Source: Bacteroides sp. (lineage in GTDB: Bacteria; Bacteroidota; Bacteroidia; Bacteroidales; Bacteroidaceae). From it: 59,448 nt of DNA. The notes under the pieces are model-generated. The model was given only the letters and a program-made list of their open reading frames with translations, did not search any database and was not told where the DNA came from. This document shows, in pieces, positions 25,574 to 34,535 of this stretch. The position numbers were made by a program, and so were the translations under genes. The DNA is taken from positions 1 through 59,448 of the forward strand of contig NZ_JAICZW010000012.1 in assembly GCF_029057325.1 (NCBI RefSeq), read 5' to 3'. The stretch's first letter is position 1, and the number at the start of each line of letters is the position of its first letter.

Positions 25574-27135
25574 GAGTTCATCATTCCATGCTTCACCGAG
25601 GCCCAAGTGGGCATCCGCTTCAATTGGCGGCGCATCGGCATGTCGTAGAGCAGAAACAGCAGAAAAAGCAAGATAGCCGCATAAAGCACCCAGCCATACA
25701 GCTGCTTGAGGCTGACTTCCATCATCTGCGAAATAAACTCCTCCATATATCCGCCTAAGTCGAAAGGAGCGCGGCTGAAACCGACACGCTCCACCGAAGC
25801 GCCGTAACGGGAAAAATTGTCGGGCACAAAATAGGACAGCCCGCGAGCATAGACAGCACAGCCAAGCACACCACCCACAACAGCATGGAGCAGATTGAAC
25901 ACAGCCAACGCCTGAAAGAAGTGCTGGAAAGACATCAGCTCGTGCAGGCAAACAAAGAAGGCCGAGCACAACGCCGCATAGGCAAAACCGCGACATGCCA
26001 CCGGAAACGCCAATTGATACAGATGGATATCGGTGGACAGAGTGACATAGAATCCGAACAGACAGGCTATCAAGGAGGCTAAACCGATGGTACATAAACG
26101 CAAGTAGCTCCAACCACGCACATGCATCCACCAATAGGAAAAGACGCAGCCGCAAACAATGCCTACCAGCACAAACCAGTCGAGCTGTACGCTGACCTGC
26201 TCGGCATAATGCATCACCTCTTCATAGTAAACCTCTTCCAACACGTATTCCGTAGCGAGAAAGGCTTCGACCAAGGTTATCAGTATCAATACCGGGCACA
26301 AACCACGATAAGTCCACATCTTGGGTTCCAAATAGGGATGACGGATGGTGAACATGCGCCACAGGCAGAAGACTAGATTGACCACAGCCACCACCGCCAC
26401 CTGCCTGAACACGGGACTGCTCCACCAATCCAGCCAATCGGCATAGCAGAAGAGGTAGGTAACTTCAAGCCCCAATGCCGCCCAAAGCGCCCAGCCCAGC
26501 CAATCTACACCGAACAAGGGAAAAGGCTTCATGAAACGGAAATGCTTGATGCAAGTGAACAAGAACAGCAACACCACAAGCATCACCCCCACGACAAACA
26601 GGTGCATATAACTCCAATGATAGTAATACATCAGATAAGTAGTGAGCAGGTCGGAAAACTGCATACTGCACAAAATGACCATCTGCAGCCACGGGAAGAA
26701 AACGGTAAAGTCGCGTTTGGGAGTCATCCATAACTGGATGTTGGACATACACTCGAAGGTGCCCTGAATCTTCGCCATGCCACTGACAAAACACACCGCC
26801 CAGAGCAACGGCAAGCAAGTAATGTAGGGCACCACAAGATTGCAAAGCAACATGACAAGTGCCGAAGCCGTAAGCAACGTCTTGTTGGTGAAACGGAATT
26901 TGGTGCGAAACAGAATCGGAAAATAGAAGGACATACCTATGAGCATGCTATACATGCACATCAGCAGGTCTTCACGCATCAAGGAGCAATCGCCAATCAT
27001 CTGGTTGAGCGCACCCAGATAGATACCGCCCGACAACTGAAAAGTGAAAGCGATGCAAAGATAAATCCAAGGCTGTAGCTTCCGTGGAACAAAGTCACGG
27101 AACATGGGCATGGAGAAGGAAGGGGTGGAGGACAT
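25540..27135 (-). CDS. MFS transporter, EmrB/DHA2-like drug exporter
   Basis: 531 residues with about 14 membrane segments, the size of the DHA2 family. Classical motif A is weak, as in other Bacteroidetes relatives. Segments start with WIYLCIAFTFQLSGGIYLGAL and end with VLYAAILLFLLFLLYDMPM before a basic cytoplasmic tail. Context gives the function: the gene is third in an operon with a TolC-type channel and an EmrA-like adaptor, so it is the inner-membrane pump of a tripartite exporter. The substrate is unknown. Confidence 0.85.
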   Translation of the reverse strand: MSSTPSFSMPMFRDFVPRKLQPWIYLCIAFTFQLSGGIYLGALNQMIGDCSLMREDLLMCMYSMLIGMSFYFPILFRTKFRFTNKTLLTASALVMLLCNLVVPYITCLPLLWAVCFVSGMAKIQGTFECMSNIQLWMTPKRDFTVFFPWLQMVILCSMQFSDLLTTYLMYYYHWSYMHLFVVGVMLVVLLFLFTCIKHFRFMKPFPLFGVDWLGWALWAALGLEVTYLFCYADWLDWWSSPVFRQVAVVAVVNLVFCLWRMFTIRHPYLEPKMWTYRGLCPVLILITLVEAFLATEYVLEEVYYEEVMHYAEQVSVQLDWFVLVGIVCGCVFSYWWMHVRGWSYLRLCTIGLASLIACLFGFYVTLSTDIHLYQLAFPVACRGFAYAALCSAFFVCLHELMSFQHFFQALAVFNLLHAVVGGVLGCAVYARGLSYFVPDNFSRYGASVERVGFSRAPFDLGGYMEEFISQMMEVSLKQLYGWVLYAAILLFLLFLLYDMPMRRQLKRMPTWASVKHGMMNSYWRVRHGKMP

Positions 27136-27173
27136 GCTAATTAAAATTGAAAATTAAAAATTGAAGAATTAAA

Positions 27174-28208
27174 TCAGTAGTGGACTTCGCATTCAAGGTT
27201 GAAGCCGGCACGCAGAAGGCGCAAGTGTTCCGGTCTGTTGTCCTTCAGGCTGATACGAACGGGGATGCGTTGCTCTACCTTCACGAAGTTTCCGGTGGCA
27301 TTGTCTTGCGGAATCATGGAAAAGGCGGCACCGGTGGCTTCGGAGATGGACTCTACCGTTCCTTCATAAACAATGCCCGGTACGGCATCCGCAGTCATCT
27401 TCACTCGGGCGCCTTCCTTGATGTTGGGGAGTTGCGTCTCCCGATAGTTGGCAATCACCCAAAGGCCGCTACCGTCCACGATGTCCAGCAATGTTTGCCC
27501 CGGCTGTACCAGCTGTCCTTCGTGAATGTCTTTACGACCGGTAACACCGTCACAAGTAGCGACGATCACCGTATAGGAAAGATTGAGCCGGGCCAACTCT
27601 ACGGCAGCCTCTGCCAAGTGTACCATCGCCTCGTTCTGCCCCAGACGATGCGTCTGCTCACTCTTCACCAACGAGGTGGATTGCTTGGCACGCAACAATT
27701 GCTCGTAACGTGCCCGGGCGGCATCGCAGGCAGTACGCATATTGTCATATTGCTGCTTGGTGACGGCATCTTCCTTCAAGAGTTTTTCATAACGGGACAA
27801 TTCACGACGGGCGTTCTCCAACTGCACACGCACTTCCTCAATAGCGGCATCGCTTACGCTCAAGTTGTTATGCGTGGTGGCAATGCCCGCTGTCGTGGCT
27901 TGTCGGCCGGCAAGGGCATTGGCAAGGTCGGCCTCCGCCTGCGCCAGCCGCAATTTGAACTCGGCATCTTCGATGATGACCAATGTATCGCCTTTGCGTA
28001 CCGGACGATACTCGTCAAAGCAGATTTCACGGATGAAGCCCTGCACACGGGTATTAACAGGGGTAATGTGCTGTTTCACCTGAGCGTTATCGGTGTACTC
28101 CACACTGCCCAAATGGATGAAACGGGCGAAAACATAAACCAATCCTCCCAAGAGGAAACAGATAATAAGGAGGTTGTATATCAGCTTCTGAGTTTTTTTT
28201 GCAATCAT
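27174..28208 (-). CDS. HlyD/EmrA-family membrane-fusion protein
   Basis: 344 residues. One N-terminal membrane helix (about 9-29) is followed by SVEYTDNAQVKQHITPVNTRVQGFI, the typical EmrA first beta/lipoyl half with YTDNA. A helical hairpin (about 75-200) and the second lipoyl half with CDGVTGRKDIHEGQLVQPGQTLLDIVDG come next, then a beta-barrel region ending FNLECEVHY. It bridges the MFS pump and the TolC channel across the periplasm. It lies 45 bases after the TolC stop and 38 bases before the MFS start. Confidence 0.93.
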   Translation of the reverse strand: MIAKKTQKLIYNLLIICFLLGGLVYVFARFIHLGSVEYTDNAQVKQHITPVNTRVQGFIREICFDEYRPVRKGDTLVIIEDAEFKLRLAQAEADLANALAGRQATTAGIATTHNNLSVSDAAIEEVRVQLENARRELSRYEKLLKEDAVTKQQYDNMRTACDAARARYEQLLRAKQSTSLVKSEQTHRLGQNEAMVHLAEAAVELARLNLSYTVIVATCDGVTGRKDIHEGQLVQPGQTLLDIVDGSGLWVIANYRETQLPNIKEGARVKMTADAVPGIVYEGTVESISEATGAAFSMIPQDNATGNFVKVEQRIPVRISLKDNRPEHLRLLRAGFNLECEVHY

Positions 28209-28253
28209 AATAAAAATGAAAATTGAAAGTTGAAAATAGAAAAATAAAAAGAA

Positions 28254-29579
28254 TCAGAGGGAGTGGGTGAGGTAGCGCATCTTGTAATAATTGTATATCA
28301 CGTTGATACGGGCGTTCACCAGACCGAGGTCGGCACTTAGCTTGGTGTTGCTTGCATCCAGCATATCGGTCAGCAGAGCGAGGTCGTTCTTGTAGCGGTT
28401 GGCGGTGACGGCGTAGTTCTCGTCAGCCAGTTCCGCGCTCTTTTCCTGCGTACGCAAGTCGGTGAAGGAGGTCAGGAAATTGACATAACCCGCCTGTACG
28501 GCGTTTTCCACCTGCTCCTGCGCCAGTTCATGCCCCTCCTGCGCACGGCGGACATTGAGATGTGCCTGCTTCAGTTTCCGATTGTTCTTGAAGAGGGAAG
28601 AGAGGTTGTACTTCACCCCTACCCCTACATACCAGTAGTTGAAGTTGTTGTCGAGCACCGGCACTTCGAAGGTGATGGGGCCGTCCAGATGGTCGGCAGC
28701 CACCAATGCCACTTTGGGCAGACGTTCGGAGCGTTCCAGCTTCACTTGTTGCTCGCTCATGCGTACCACCAACTCGGCTTGCTGTAAACTGATATTACCC
28801 TGCACCGCCATCTGCTGCCAATCTTCTTCGGCAAGCGTCCGGATCTCCTCATCCAGCAGCGTAGTGTCGGGCACAATCTCCGTATCGGCAGGCAGATGCA
28901 ACGTGGTCACCAACTGATGGTTCACAATTTTACGAGAATCCTGCACTTGTGCCAGTTGCAGCCTCAACGTCTCCCGCTGAAGTTCGTAACGGGTGATGTC
29001 GTTCTTCAACACGGTGCCTTGGCTACGCCGTGCCTCCATGTGACGAATCAGTTGCTCCGTTACATCGAGGTTTTTCCGAAGCACCCGCACCTGATTGTTC
29101 AGTTTATAGAGATTCAGATAATATCCCGTCAGCAGGAAGCGAATCTCTTGCCGGTTCTTCTGCCAATCCAACTCAGCCATCTGTTGTCCCAATTCGGCAA
29201 GGGCGATACCACTACTGATGGCACCTCCCGCATAGATGACCTGCTGCGCCTCCAAAGCGAAGTTATTGCCAAAGTGAGGCATAGGGATATTCATTCCGTT
29301 ATCGAAATCACGGTCCCACAAGTGTCCGTCGCCCAAATAGCTGAACGACAAAGAAGCGCCGACATCGGGCAGCCGTTGCGCTTTAGCGGCTTTCACAGCC
29401 TGGTCAGCAGCCTCGCGCCCTGTTTGGTAGGTCTGAATACTCTTGCTGTTCGTGTCTGCCAAACGGAACATTTCTTCAATGCCCAAAGTGCGTCCGGAAG
29501 AGTGTTGGGCATACAAGCCCTGGCTGCATAGCGCTGCGAAACACAGTGCCATGAGCCACGTTCTGTTACTCATAAGCAT
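28254..29579 (-). CDS. TolC-family outer-membrane efflux channel
   Basis: 441 residues. The signal peptide ends near ALCSQGLYAQ. Two repeats of the outer-membrane efflux protein fold follow, rich in long alternating helices with TolC-type wording such as LEAQQVIYAGGAISSGIALAELG, LLTGYYLNLYKLNNQVRVLRKNL, and VGVGVKYNLSSLFKNNRKLKQAHLN. It is the first gene of the tripartite efflux operon TolC-EmrA-EmrB. ATG 29579 is used; ATG 29573 is equally possible. Confidence 0.93.
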   Translation of the reverse strand: MLMSNRTWLMALCFAALCSQGLYAQHSSGRTLGIEEMFRLADTNSKSIQTYQTGREAADQAVKAAKAQRLPDVGASLSFSYLGDGHLWDRDFDNGMNIPMPHFGNNFALEAQQVIYAGGAISSGIALAELGQQMAELDWQKNRQEIRFLLTGYYLNLYKLNNQVRVLRKNLDVTEQLIRHMEARRSQGTVLKNDITRYELQRETLRLQLAQVQDSRKIVNHQLVTTLHLPADTEIVPDTTLLDEEIRTLAEEDWQQMAVQGNISLQQAELVVRMSEQQVKLERSERLPKVALVAADHLDGPITFEVPVLDNNFNYWYVGVGVKYNLSSLFKNNRKLKQAHLNVRRAQEGHELAQEQVENAVQAGYVNFLTSFTDLRTQEKSAELADENYAVTANRYKNDLALLTDMLDASNTKLSADLGLVNARINVIYNYYKMRYLTHSL

Positions 29580-29987
29580 ATATTTGTTTTAAAGGGTAAT
29601 TTGCTGTCTATTCTTTATTCGGATAACGAACCATCGTCTAATAAAAACGGACTTTCATATACTCTCTCTTTTCCTTCATTTCAGTTATTTCGACAGCAAA
29701 GGTAAAGAAATTAAGAGGTAAGTTGTGACCCTACGGGCGCGATATTATAACATCTTTTAACTATAAATTACAGGCTCGCATAGCTATTCAGCAACTTTAC
29801 CTGATTGGAATTCAGCAATTTGCAGAAATACGGCTTAAAACAATCACCCATTGGCATTCCGGCAACACCAGAGTGCATCCCTACATTGATAATGAATACA
29901 TTATAAATGTCAAGATAGGGAAACCATTACAGACCGACTGTTCCTTCTAAAAGGCACGGAATATGTACAAAACACAGATACTTTCGG
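29580..29987. other. Intergenic region before the efflux operon
   Basis: About 400 bases. It holds the efflux promoter on the minus strand. I see no ORF, hairpin with U-tract or repeat in the remaining ~280 AT-rich bases, which lie between the 3' end of the AAA-ATPase gene and the promoter. Confidence 0.5.
29697..29704 (-). promoter_or_regulatory. Efflux operon promoter -7 box
   Basis: Minus-strand TACCTTTG about 117 bases before the TolC start. No local transcription regulator gene is encoded next to the operon. Confidence 0.5.
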
Positions 29988-31742
29988 TCACTGAACTTCC
30001 TCACACACGACCATCTCCATGCCCTTATACACCACCACAATCTTATGTAACTGCGTAGTGCCGACAAGACGCTTCACTGTTTCGGTTTCGGCATAGCGGT
30101 TCGCTTGCGCAATGGCTTCCAAGCGTAGTTCCTCCACGCGGTTTTCGGGGTCTTTGTACCGGGCGTATTTCAACTCAACGATGTAGCTGTGACGCATGTC
30201 GGCATAGATATCCAGCAAGGGGCAGAGGAAAATATCAACATAGCCAGCCTGCGTGTCCTGCTCGGATACGGGGCGGTAGAAGCGGTTCTGCGCTGTCATG
30301 GCAAGGGTGAACCCGTGGACAAACGATTCGCCCTTCTGCTTGTCGCGCTGCGAGGCGTAGCGATGGAGGCAGTCGGCGATGTAGCCGAAGTAAGTCCGCC
30401 AGTTGCCGTCGTACGCTAATTGACTTGCCAGCTCGTTCTTCTCGTCACTGCTGAAGTGGAGTTCTGCCTCGTTGTAGGTACTTAATAGGTAGGTGTAGAG
30501 CTGTTCCTGCACCACCAGGTTGGGGATGATGAGTTTGGTCTTCCCTTTGTACAGGCCACCTATGGAAAGCATGCCGAAGTAGAAGAGCAGGCTCACGAAG
30601 TTGTCGTGATTGACCATGCCGGAGGCGGGGAATCCCCGCTTCAGTTCGCCAGTAATGTAGCCCTGCTTCACCAGAGTCTGGATGATGGAAGCGTCATGGG
30701 CAAATTCCTTGTCCTTGCGGATGAGCATACGCAGCTTCTCGTAGTCCATGCGGATGTTGTCCTCTACCATATTGTCGGGCACACAGCCATCCATGATGTA
30801 GTTCTTGACAAAATAGAGCACCATGTTGGAGTTGTACATTGTGACTTTCCCGTATTTCCTTTGCGCAAAACAGTAGTTGTCATACCAAGGTTTCATCAGC
30901 TCTATCAGCTCGTCCACGCTGTGCTTGAAGGGGCTGTTCGTGGAATAGTAGGTCAGCATTGCGCGCACTTCTTCTTCGGTGAAACCCATCAGTTCGTTGA
31001 ATTCGGACGAAAGGGAGTAGTTGGTACCAATGTTGAAGCCGCTTGTCAGGTCATCCATCGTCACGGGACTGACGCCAGTAATGAAACAACGCTTAATGCT
31101 TGAATAGGTTCCCGCCTTTATCTTGTTGAAAAAAGCACGCAGATAACCTTCGCCATGCGTCTCGTTGGTGTAACGGTACAGGCTTTCGGGGTTAGAAAGG
31201 ATGGAATTGGTGAAGTGGTCGTACTCATCGATAAAAAGGTATATCTTTTGGCCCGCTCTCGCACATTCCGTGTATAGAAATTCAAATTGTTCGACCGCTC
31301 CATGCTTTTGACCCAACTGTTTCTTAAGGCCTTGAGGCAGATAGTCGGCATAGATATCACAGAAGTAATCGAACATCGTCAGACAATGCGCATCCAGCCC
31401 TTTGCGGTAATCATCCAGTTCACCTACAATGCCCGAGAAGTTGAGGTAAAGCACCAAGTAGCTGTTGCGGCTCTCCGTGGGATGCTGCCCGATATAAAGG
31501 TCGCCGAACAACTCTTCAAAACGGTCACGAGTGAGGATGTCGTAGTAGTGTTGCAGGAGGTTCAGTGTCAGACTCTTGCCGAAACGGCGGGGACGGATGA
31601 AGAAAAAGAAGCGGTCCACCTCTTCTATCAGAGGGATGAAACGTGTTTTGTCCACATAGTAATAGTTTTCGCAGCGAATGTCTGCGAAGTTCATCATGCC
31701 GTATGGCAGACGTTTCCTGTTCGGGGCTACATATTCCTTCAT
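29988..31742 (-). CDS. AAA-ATPase-like protein with C-terminal PD-(D/E)XK nuclease-like domain
   Basis: 584 residues. This architecture (AAA-ATPase_like plus PDDEXK_9) is very common and multi-copy in Bacteroides. The N-terminal P-loop is FIRPRRFGKSL (about residues 47-57), Walker B is YLFIDEYDHF (about 170), and an arginine-sensor region ITGVSPVTMDDLTSGFNI follows. The C-terminal domain has YVDIFL and IVELKYA, the Asp and Glu-x-Lys of a PD-(D/E)XK active site. The family has no proven function; defence or mobile-element maintenance has been proposed. It has its own -7 box and is probably independent of the adjacent two-component genes. Confidence 0.88.
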   Translation of the reverse strand: MKEYVAPNRKRLPYGMMNFADIRCENYYYVDKTRFIPLIEEVDRFFFFIRPRRFGKSLTLNLLQHYYDILTRDRFEELFGDLYIGQHPTESRNSYLVLYLNFSGIVGELDDYRKGLDAHCLTMFDYFCDIYADYLPQGLKKQLGQKHGAVEQFEFLYTECARAGQKIYLFIDEYDHFTNSILSNPESLYRYTNETHGEGYLRAFFNKIKAGTYSSIKRCFITGVSPVTMDDLTSGFNIGTNYSLSSEFNELMGFTEEEVRAMLTYYSTNSPFKHSVDELIELMKPWYDNYCFAQRKYGKVTMYNSNMVLYFVKNYIMDGCVPDNMVEDNIRMDYEKLRMLIRKDKEFAHDASIIQTLVKQGYITGELKRGFPASGMVNHDNFVSLLFYFGMLSIGGLYKGKTKLIIPNLVVQEQLYTYLLSTYNEAELHFSSDEKNELASQLAYDGNWRTYFGYIADCLHRYASQRDKQKGESFVHGFTLAMTAQNRFYRPVSEQDTQAGYVDIFLCPLLDIYADMRHSYIVELKYARYKDPENRVEELRLEAIAQANRYAETETVKRLVGTTQLHKIVVVYKGMEMVVCEEVQ

Positions 31743-31783
31743 AACTTCTATACCTTTTTAAGAGGTTTGCTTTCAATAAGAAA

Positions 31784-31791
31784 CAAAGGTA
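31784..31791 (-). promoter_or_regulatory. AAA-ATPase gene promoter -7 box
   Basis: Minus-strand TACCTTTG 41 bases before the ATG at 31742, in the 105-base gap after the response-regulator gene. Confidence 0.55.
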
Positions 31792-31847
31792 AAGCCTTTT
31801 TATCAGTTCTCCAAACAGTCGGTCGCTAAATTACAGGACTCCTCGCG

Positions 31848-32546
31848 TCACTGCACCACCAGCATCAGCCCCACGCCCCTGACGGTCTTTATCTCAATCT
31901 GTTCATCTTTCTCGAACAGCTTGCGAAGCTTGGAGATGAACACGTCCAGGCTGCGTGAGGCAAAGTAGTCGTCTTCCGTATCCCAGCAACGACTGAGGAT
32001 GGCTTCGCGCCTCACCACTTCGTTCTTATTCTCGGCGAGCAGTTGCAAGATTTTGGCTTCTCTGACGGTCAGTGTCTTCAGTTGGTCGGTATCGTTGTTG
32101 CGCAGCGTGGCGCGCATGGCATTCAGCGTGTAGGCACCGAACTTGCAGCAACCAGTTTCGTCCTTGGACTTTGCCCCCTCCTTCATCTTCAGGATGGCAC
32201 GGATGTGCGCATCCATCTCGTCCGGCACGAAGGGTTTCTTCACGTAGTTGTTCGCCCCTATCTCATACCCTTTCTTCACATCGCTGGGCAACACCAGTGC
32301 CGATGCGAACAGCACAGGCGTGTCGCCGTCCGTCTCCCGGATACGCCTCACCATTTCGTAGCCGTCCATCACGGGCATGTCGATGTCGGAGATGATGATG
32401 TCCGGCCGAAACTCTTCCCAGGCTTTCAGCCCCTCCTTGCCATTGGCGGCGGTGACCACTTCATATCCTCCAATCAAGTCCTGCAAGCCGCTCTGCACGA
32501 TGTACGACAGGTTGGCATCGTCTTCTACCAATAAAAGTTTTATCAT
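31848..32546 (-). CDS. OmpR/PhoB-family response regulator (RprY-like)
   Basis: 232 residues. The receiver domain (1-120) has the acidic pair at Glu8/Asp9/Asp10, phospho-acceptor Asp54 (IISDIDMPVMDG), Ser in LFASAL and the conserved Lys in YVKKPF. The C-terminal winged helix (about 135-232, LTVREAKILQLLAENKNEVV ... SLDVFISKLRKLF) binds DNA as an OmpR-type regulator; these bind direct repeats spaced one helical turn. The ATG overlaps the kinase stop by 4 bases (ATGA). It is the best candidate to bind the TAAC-repeat operators in front of the peptide-export genes. Its name by similarity would be RprY, but paralogues are common. Confidence 0.93.
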   Translation of the reverse strand: MIKLLLVEDDANLSYIVQSGLQDLIGGYEVVTAANGKEGLKAWEEFRPDIIISDIDMPVMDGYEMVRRIRETDGDTPVLFASALVLPSDVKKGYEIGANNYVKKPFVPDEMDAHIRAILKMKEGAKSKDETGCCKFGAYTLNAMRATLRNNDTDQLKTLTVREAKILQLLAENKNEVVRREAILSRCWDTEDDYFASRSLDVFISKLRKLFEKDEQIEIKTVRGVGLMLVVQ

Positions 32547-33985
32547 ATCTTTAAGGAGTTATCGGGAGTTAAGACTTCCAACGAATCGACCTCTCCGGCC
32601 GAATTCTCCCGGTTCGGTAAATAGATTATAAATTCTGTATATTCTCTTTCTATGCTGTTCACGGTGATATTTCCACCATGTGCCTCTACCACTTGCTGCA
32701 CGAAGTTCAGTCCCAGACCGAAACCTGCGGCACCGCCTTTCCGTATCCGTCGCTCCGCGGCTCCCCGCTCGTATTTGTTGAAGATGCGGCGCTGGTATTT
32801 GTCGGCAATGCCCAGCCCGTTGTCGTGCACCCTGATGATGGTATTCGAATCGCGGTTTTCCGAGCTGATTCTTATTTCCACAGACTCTTTGGAGTATTTG
32901 ATGGCGTTGTCTATCAGGTTGCTGAATATCTCTTTCAGGTATTCGGCCTCGGCATAGACTTCCTCCACTTTCAGGTCGAAAGCGAAGCGCACCTCCTTGG
33001 TGGATTGGGCAATAAACTTATCCGCCAGTTCCTTTAGGATGGGTGCCAGCAACACTTTTACCTTCGTTATTTCCTGTTTATGGTTCTCCAGTTTGGAGAT
33101 GGTGAGCACCTTGTTGGTAAGTGCCAGCAAATGTTCCGCTTCGCTTTCCGCTATCCGGTAATACTTCTCTTTCATTTCGGGCTTCCCTTCGAGTTTTCCG
33201 CTATGAAGAAAGTTCAGTATCATGAAGATAGAACTCAGTGGAGACTTCATGTCATGAATCAAAGCATAGGAGAAGTCTTCGCGGATGCGGGCTATCTTGT
33301 TCATCCGATATATCATCCTGATTTGATAAATAATGCAACCGACAACAAAACTCAAGATGATGATAGTAGCAATGATAAGCAACCCCATGCGCTCAACAAA
33401 TGTCTTATATGGATTAACAAGGGTCAATTGAACCACTTGCGTGTAGTCGGAACGGATAGGAAAACCCTTAGACTTGATTGTTAGCAATGACGAAGAACCG
33501 ATATCTCTACTTTTTCCCTGCATAACATCATCACTCATATCAAACATATCAATTGAGAACTCATCCTTAATTCCGCATTCTTTTAACAAAACAGATATTA
33601 TTGAGTCTAATTTACTTAATGACATCGGATAGCCCATATCAGACAGTCGCTCATAAAAATAGGTTTCTGCAGGAATACTATCCTTTGTGGGACCACTCAT
33701 AATTCGGGTTCCTGTAGGAACTTTCGCAAATCTAATATCTCCTTCTTTTTCTAATGCCTTTGTTATTACAATCGTAGTTTCTCTTTGAATGTTATTTTTG
33801 ACAAGTATATAGGTATTATACAGCCAAATGGATTGTAAAGCCAACGCTCCAACCAAACCTAAAACGGTAAATATGACAATATAAGCAGAGAAGGACGTTC
33901 CCCTATTTGGGGATTTTCTGCTTTTTATTGCCATAATTTTATCATATAGCATCCTTGCTTTACCTTTTTTTTCTTGCGACTTCAT
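32543..33985 (-). CDS. Membrane sensor histidine kinase (RprX-like)
   Basis: 480 residues. TM1 is about 33-54 and TM2 about 201-222, enclosing a ~145-residue periplasmic sensor. The HisKA domain has His244 in ALIHDMKSPLSSI. The HATPase part shows the N-box FSNLIDNAIKYS, the G1 box VHDNGLGI and the G2 box GFGLGLNFV. It pairs with the response regulator downstream (4-base overlap). Its promoter (-7 box TATATTTG at 34010-34017) faces away from the first operator, so the kinase may be autoregulated. The last ten residues (VLTPDNSLKI) are encoded by a dispersed repeat. Confidence 0.94.
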   Translation of the reverse strand: MKSQEKKGKARMLYDKIMAIKSRKSPNRGTSFSAYIVIFTVLGLVGALALQSIWLYNTYILVKNNIQRETTIVITKALEKEGDIRFAKVPTGTRIMSGPTKDSIPAETYFYERLSDMGYPMSLSKLDSIISVLLKECGIKDEFSIDMFDMSDDVMQGKSRDIGSSSLLTIKSKGFPIRSDYTQVVQLTLVNPYKTFVERMGLLIIATIIILSFVVGCIIYQIRMIYRMNKIARIREDFSYALIHDMKSPLSSIFMILNFLHSGKLEGKPEMKEKYYRIAESEAEHLLALTNKVLTISKLENHKQEITKVKVLLAPILKELADKFIAQSTKEVRFAFDLKVEEVYAEAEYLKEIFSNLIDNAIKYSKESVEIRISSENRDSNTIIRVHDNGLGIADKYQRRIFNKYERGAAERRIRKGGAAGFGLGLNFVQQVVEAHGGNITVNSIEREYTEFIIYLPNRENSAGEVDSLEVLTPDNSLKI

Positions 33986-34009
33986 CTACACGAACTTAAA
34001 AAACGGTTG

Positions 34010-34017
34010 CAAATATA
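34010..34017 (-). promoter_or_regulatory. Promoter -7 box of the kinase/regulator operon
   Basis: Minus-strand TATATTTG, 25 bases before the kinase ATG. The TAAC operator cluster begins 20 bases further upstream (34037), so one operator block lies between two divergent promoters. Confidence 0.55.
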
Positions 34018-34036
34018 TTGGTTTTATTTGAAATGT

Positions 34037-34092
34037 TAACCTAACGATAACGGAAAAGTAACATTTTAGAAGTTGACGAACTTATAACTTTG
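34037..34092 (+). promoter_or_regulatory. Operator-promoter 1 of the peptide-export regulon (TAAC repeats, -7 box)
   Basis: TAAC at 34037, 34042, 34048 and 34059 (GTTAACCTAACGATAAC then GTAAC). Three of them are spaced exactly 11 bp, and the -7 box TAACTTTG at 34085-34092 follows 22 bp after the last. Drives the first GG-leader peptide, whose ATG is 38 bases downstream. It also lies upstream of the divergent kinase promoter. Confidence 0.8.
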
Positions 34093-34130
34093 CGCCAGTT
34101 TATTAATCAATACATCAAAAATACAAAAAT

Positions 34131-34250
34131 ATGAAAGAGAACATCAGAGATTTAAGTAAGAGTGAAGCCGAAGCTATTTTCGGAGGTGACAAAAGTTATG
34201 ATTGGGTCATCATTGATGGTGTAAGGGTAAAAATAGTAGTAAAGGAATGA
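34131..34250 (+). CDS. Double-glycine leader peptide 1 (39 aa precursor)
   Basis: 39 residues. Leader of 19 residues, MKENIRDLSKSEAEAIFGG, has the classical GG motif with hydrophobic positions at -4, -7 and -12 style spacing (L8, A12/A14, I16). Core: DKSYDWVIIDGVRVKIVVKE, about 20 residues, alternating hydrophobic, without cysteine. Leaders of this kind are cut after GG by the C39 domain of PCAT exporters, one of which is encoded 3 kb downstream. The function of the released peptide is unknown; bacteriocin or signal are the usual options. It has its own operator-promoter. It is too short for standard gene calling. Confidence 0.75.
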   Translation: MKENIRDLSKSEAEAIFGGDKSYDWVIIDGVRVKIVVKE

Positions 34251-34327
34251 CCTATCAAACAACAAGAATGGCTATCCTTTGATATTTGAAATCAGTTAAG
34301 AAAGTTATTTAAGAATCGAAACCTTAT

Positions 34328-34383
34328 TAACCTAACGATAACATAAGGATAACACAAAGCCTGAAAGATATTCCCCAACTTTG
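34328..34383 (+). promoter_or_regulatory. Operator-promoter 2 of the peptide-export regulon
   Basis: TAAC at 34328, 34333, 34339 and 34350, with -7 box CAACTTTG at 34376-34383; geometry identical to the other copies. No gene begins before operator-promoter 3, 44 bases later. The following leader (GCAGCATCAAAAAGAAACAAATT...) is nearly repeated after promoter 3, so 34328-34426 and 34428-34530 look like a tandem duplication. Confidence 0.75.
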
Positions 34384-34427
34384 CAGCATCAAAAAGAAAC
34401 AAATTCAGTATTAACACTAAAGCATAT

Positions 34428-34483
34428 TAACCTAATGATAACATAAAGCTAACATAAGTCCAAAAATACACTGCTTATCTTTG
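34428..34483 (+). promoter_or_regulatory. Operator-promoter 3 of the peptide-export regulon
   Basis: TAAC at 34428, 34439 and 34450 (the extra inner site is TAAT at 34433), -7 box TATCTTTG at 34476-34483, again 22 bp after the last TAAC. Precedes GG peptide 2 (ATG 52 bases on) and probably also transcribes peptide 3 and the aspartic-protease-like gene. Confidence 0.78.
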
Positions 34484-34535
34484 CAGCATCAAAAGAACAA
34501 CAAACTTTAGTATTAACAATAAAAAAAGAAGAATT

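Noticed and set aside
30189..31103. Plus-strand ORFs inside the AAA-ATPase region
   Set aside because: Shadows of a minus-strand gene with intact P-loop, Walker B and nuclease motifs.
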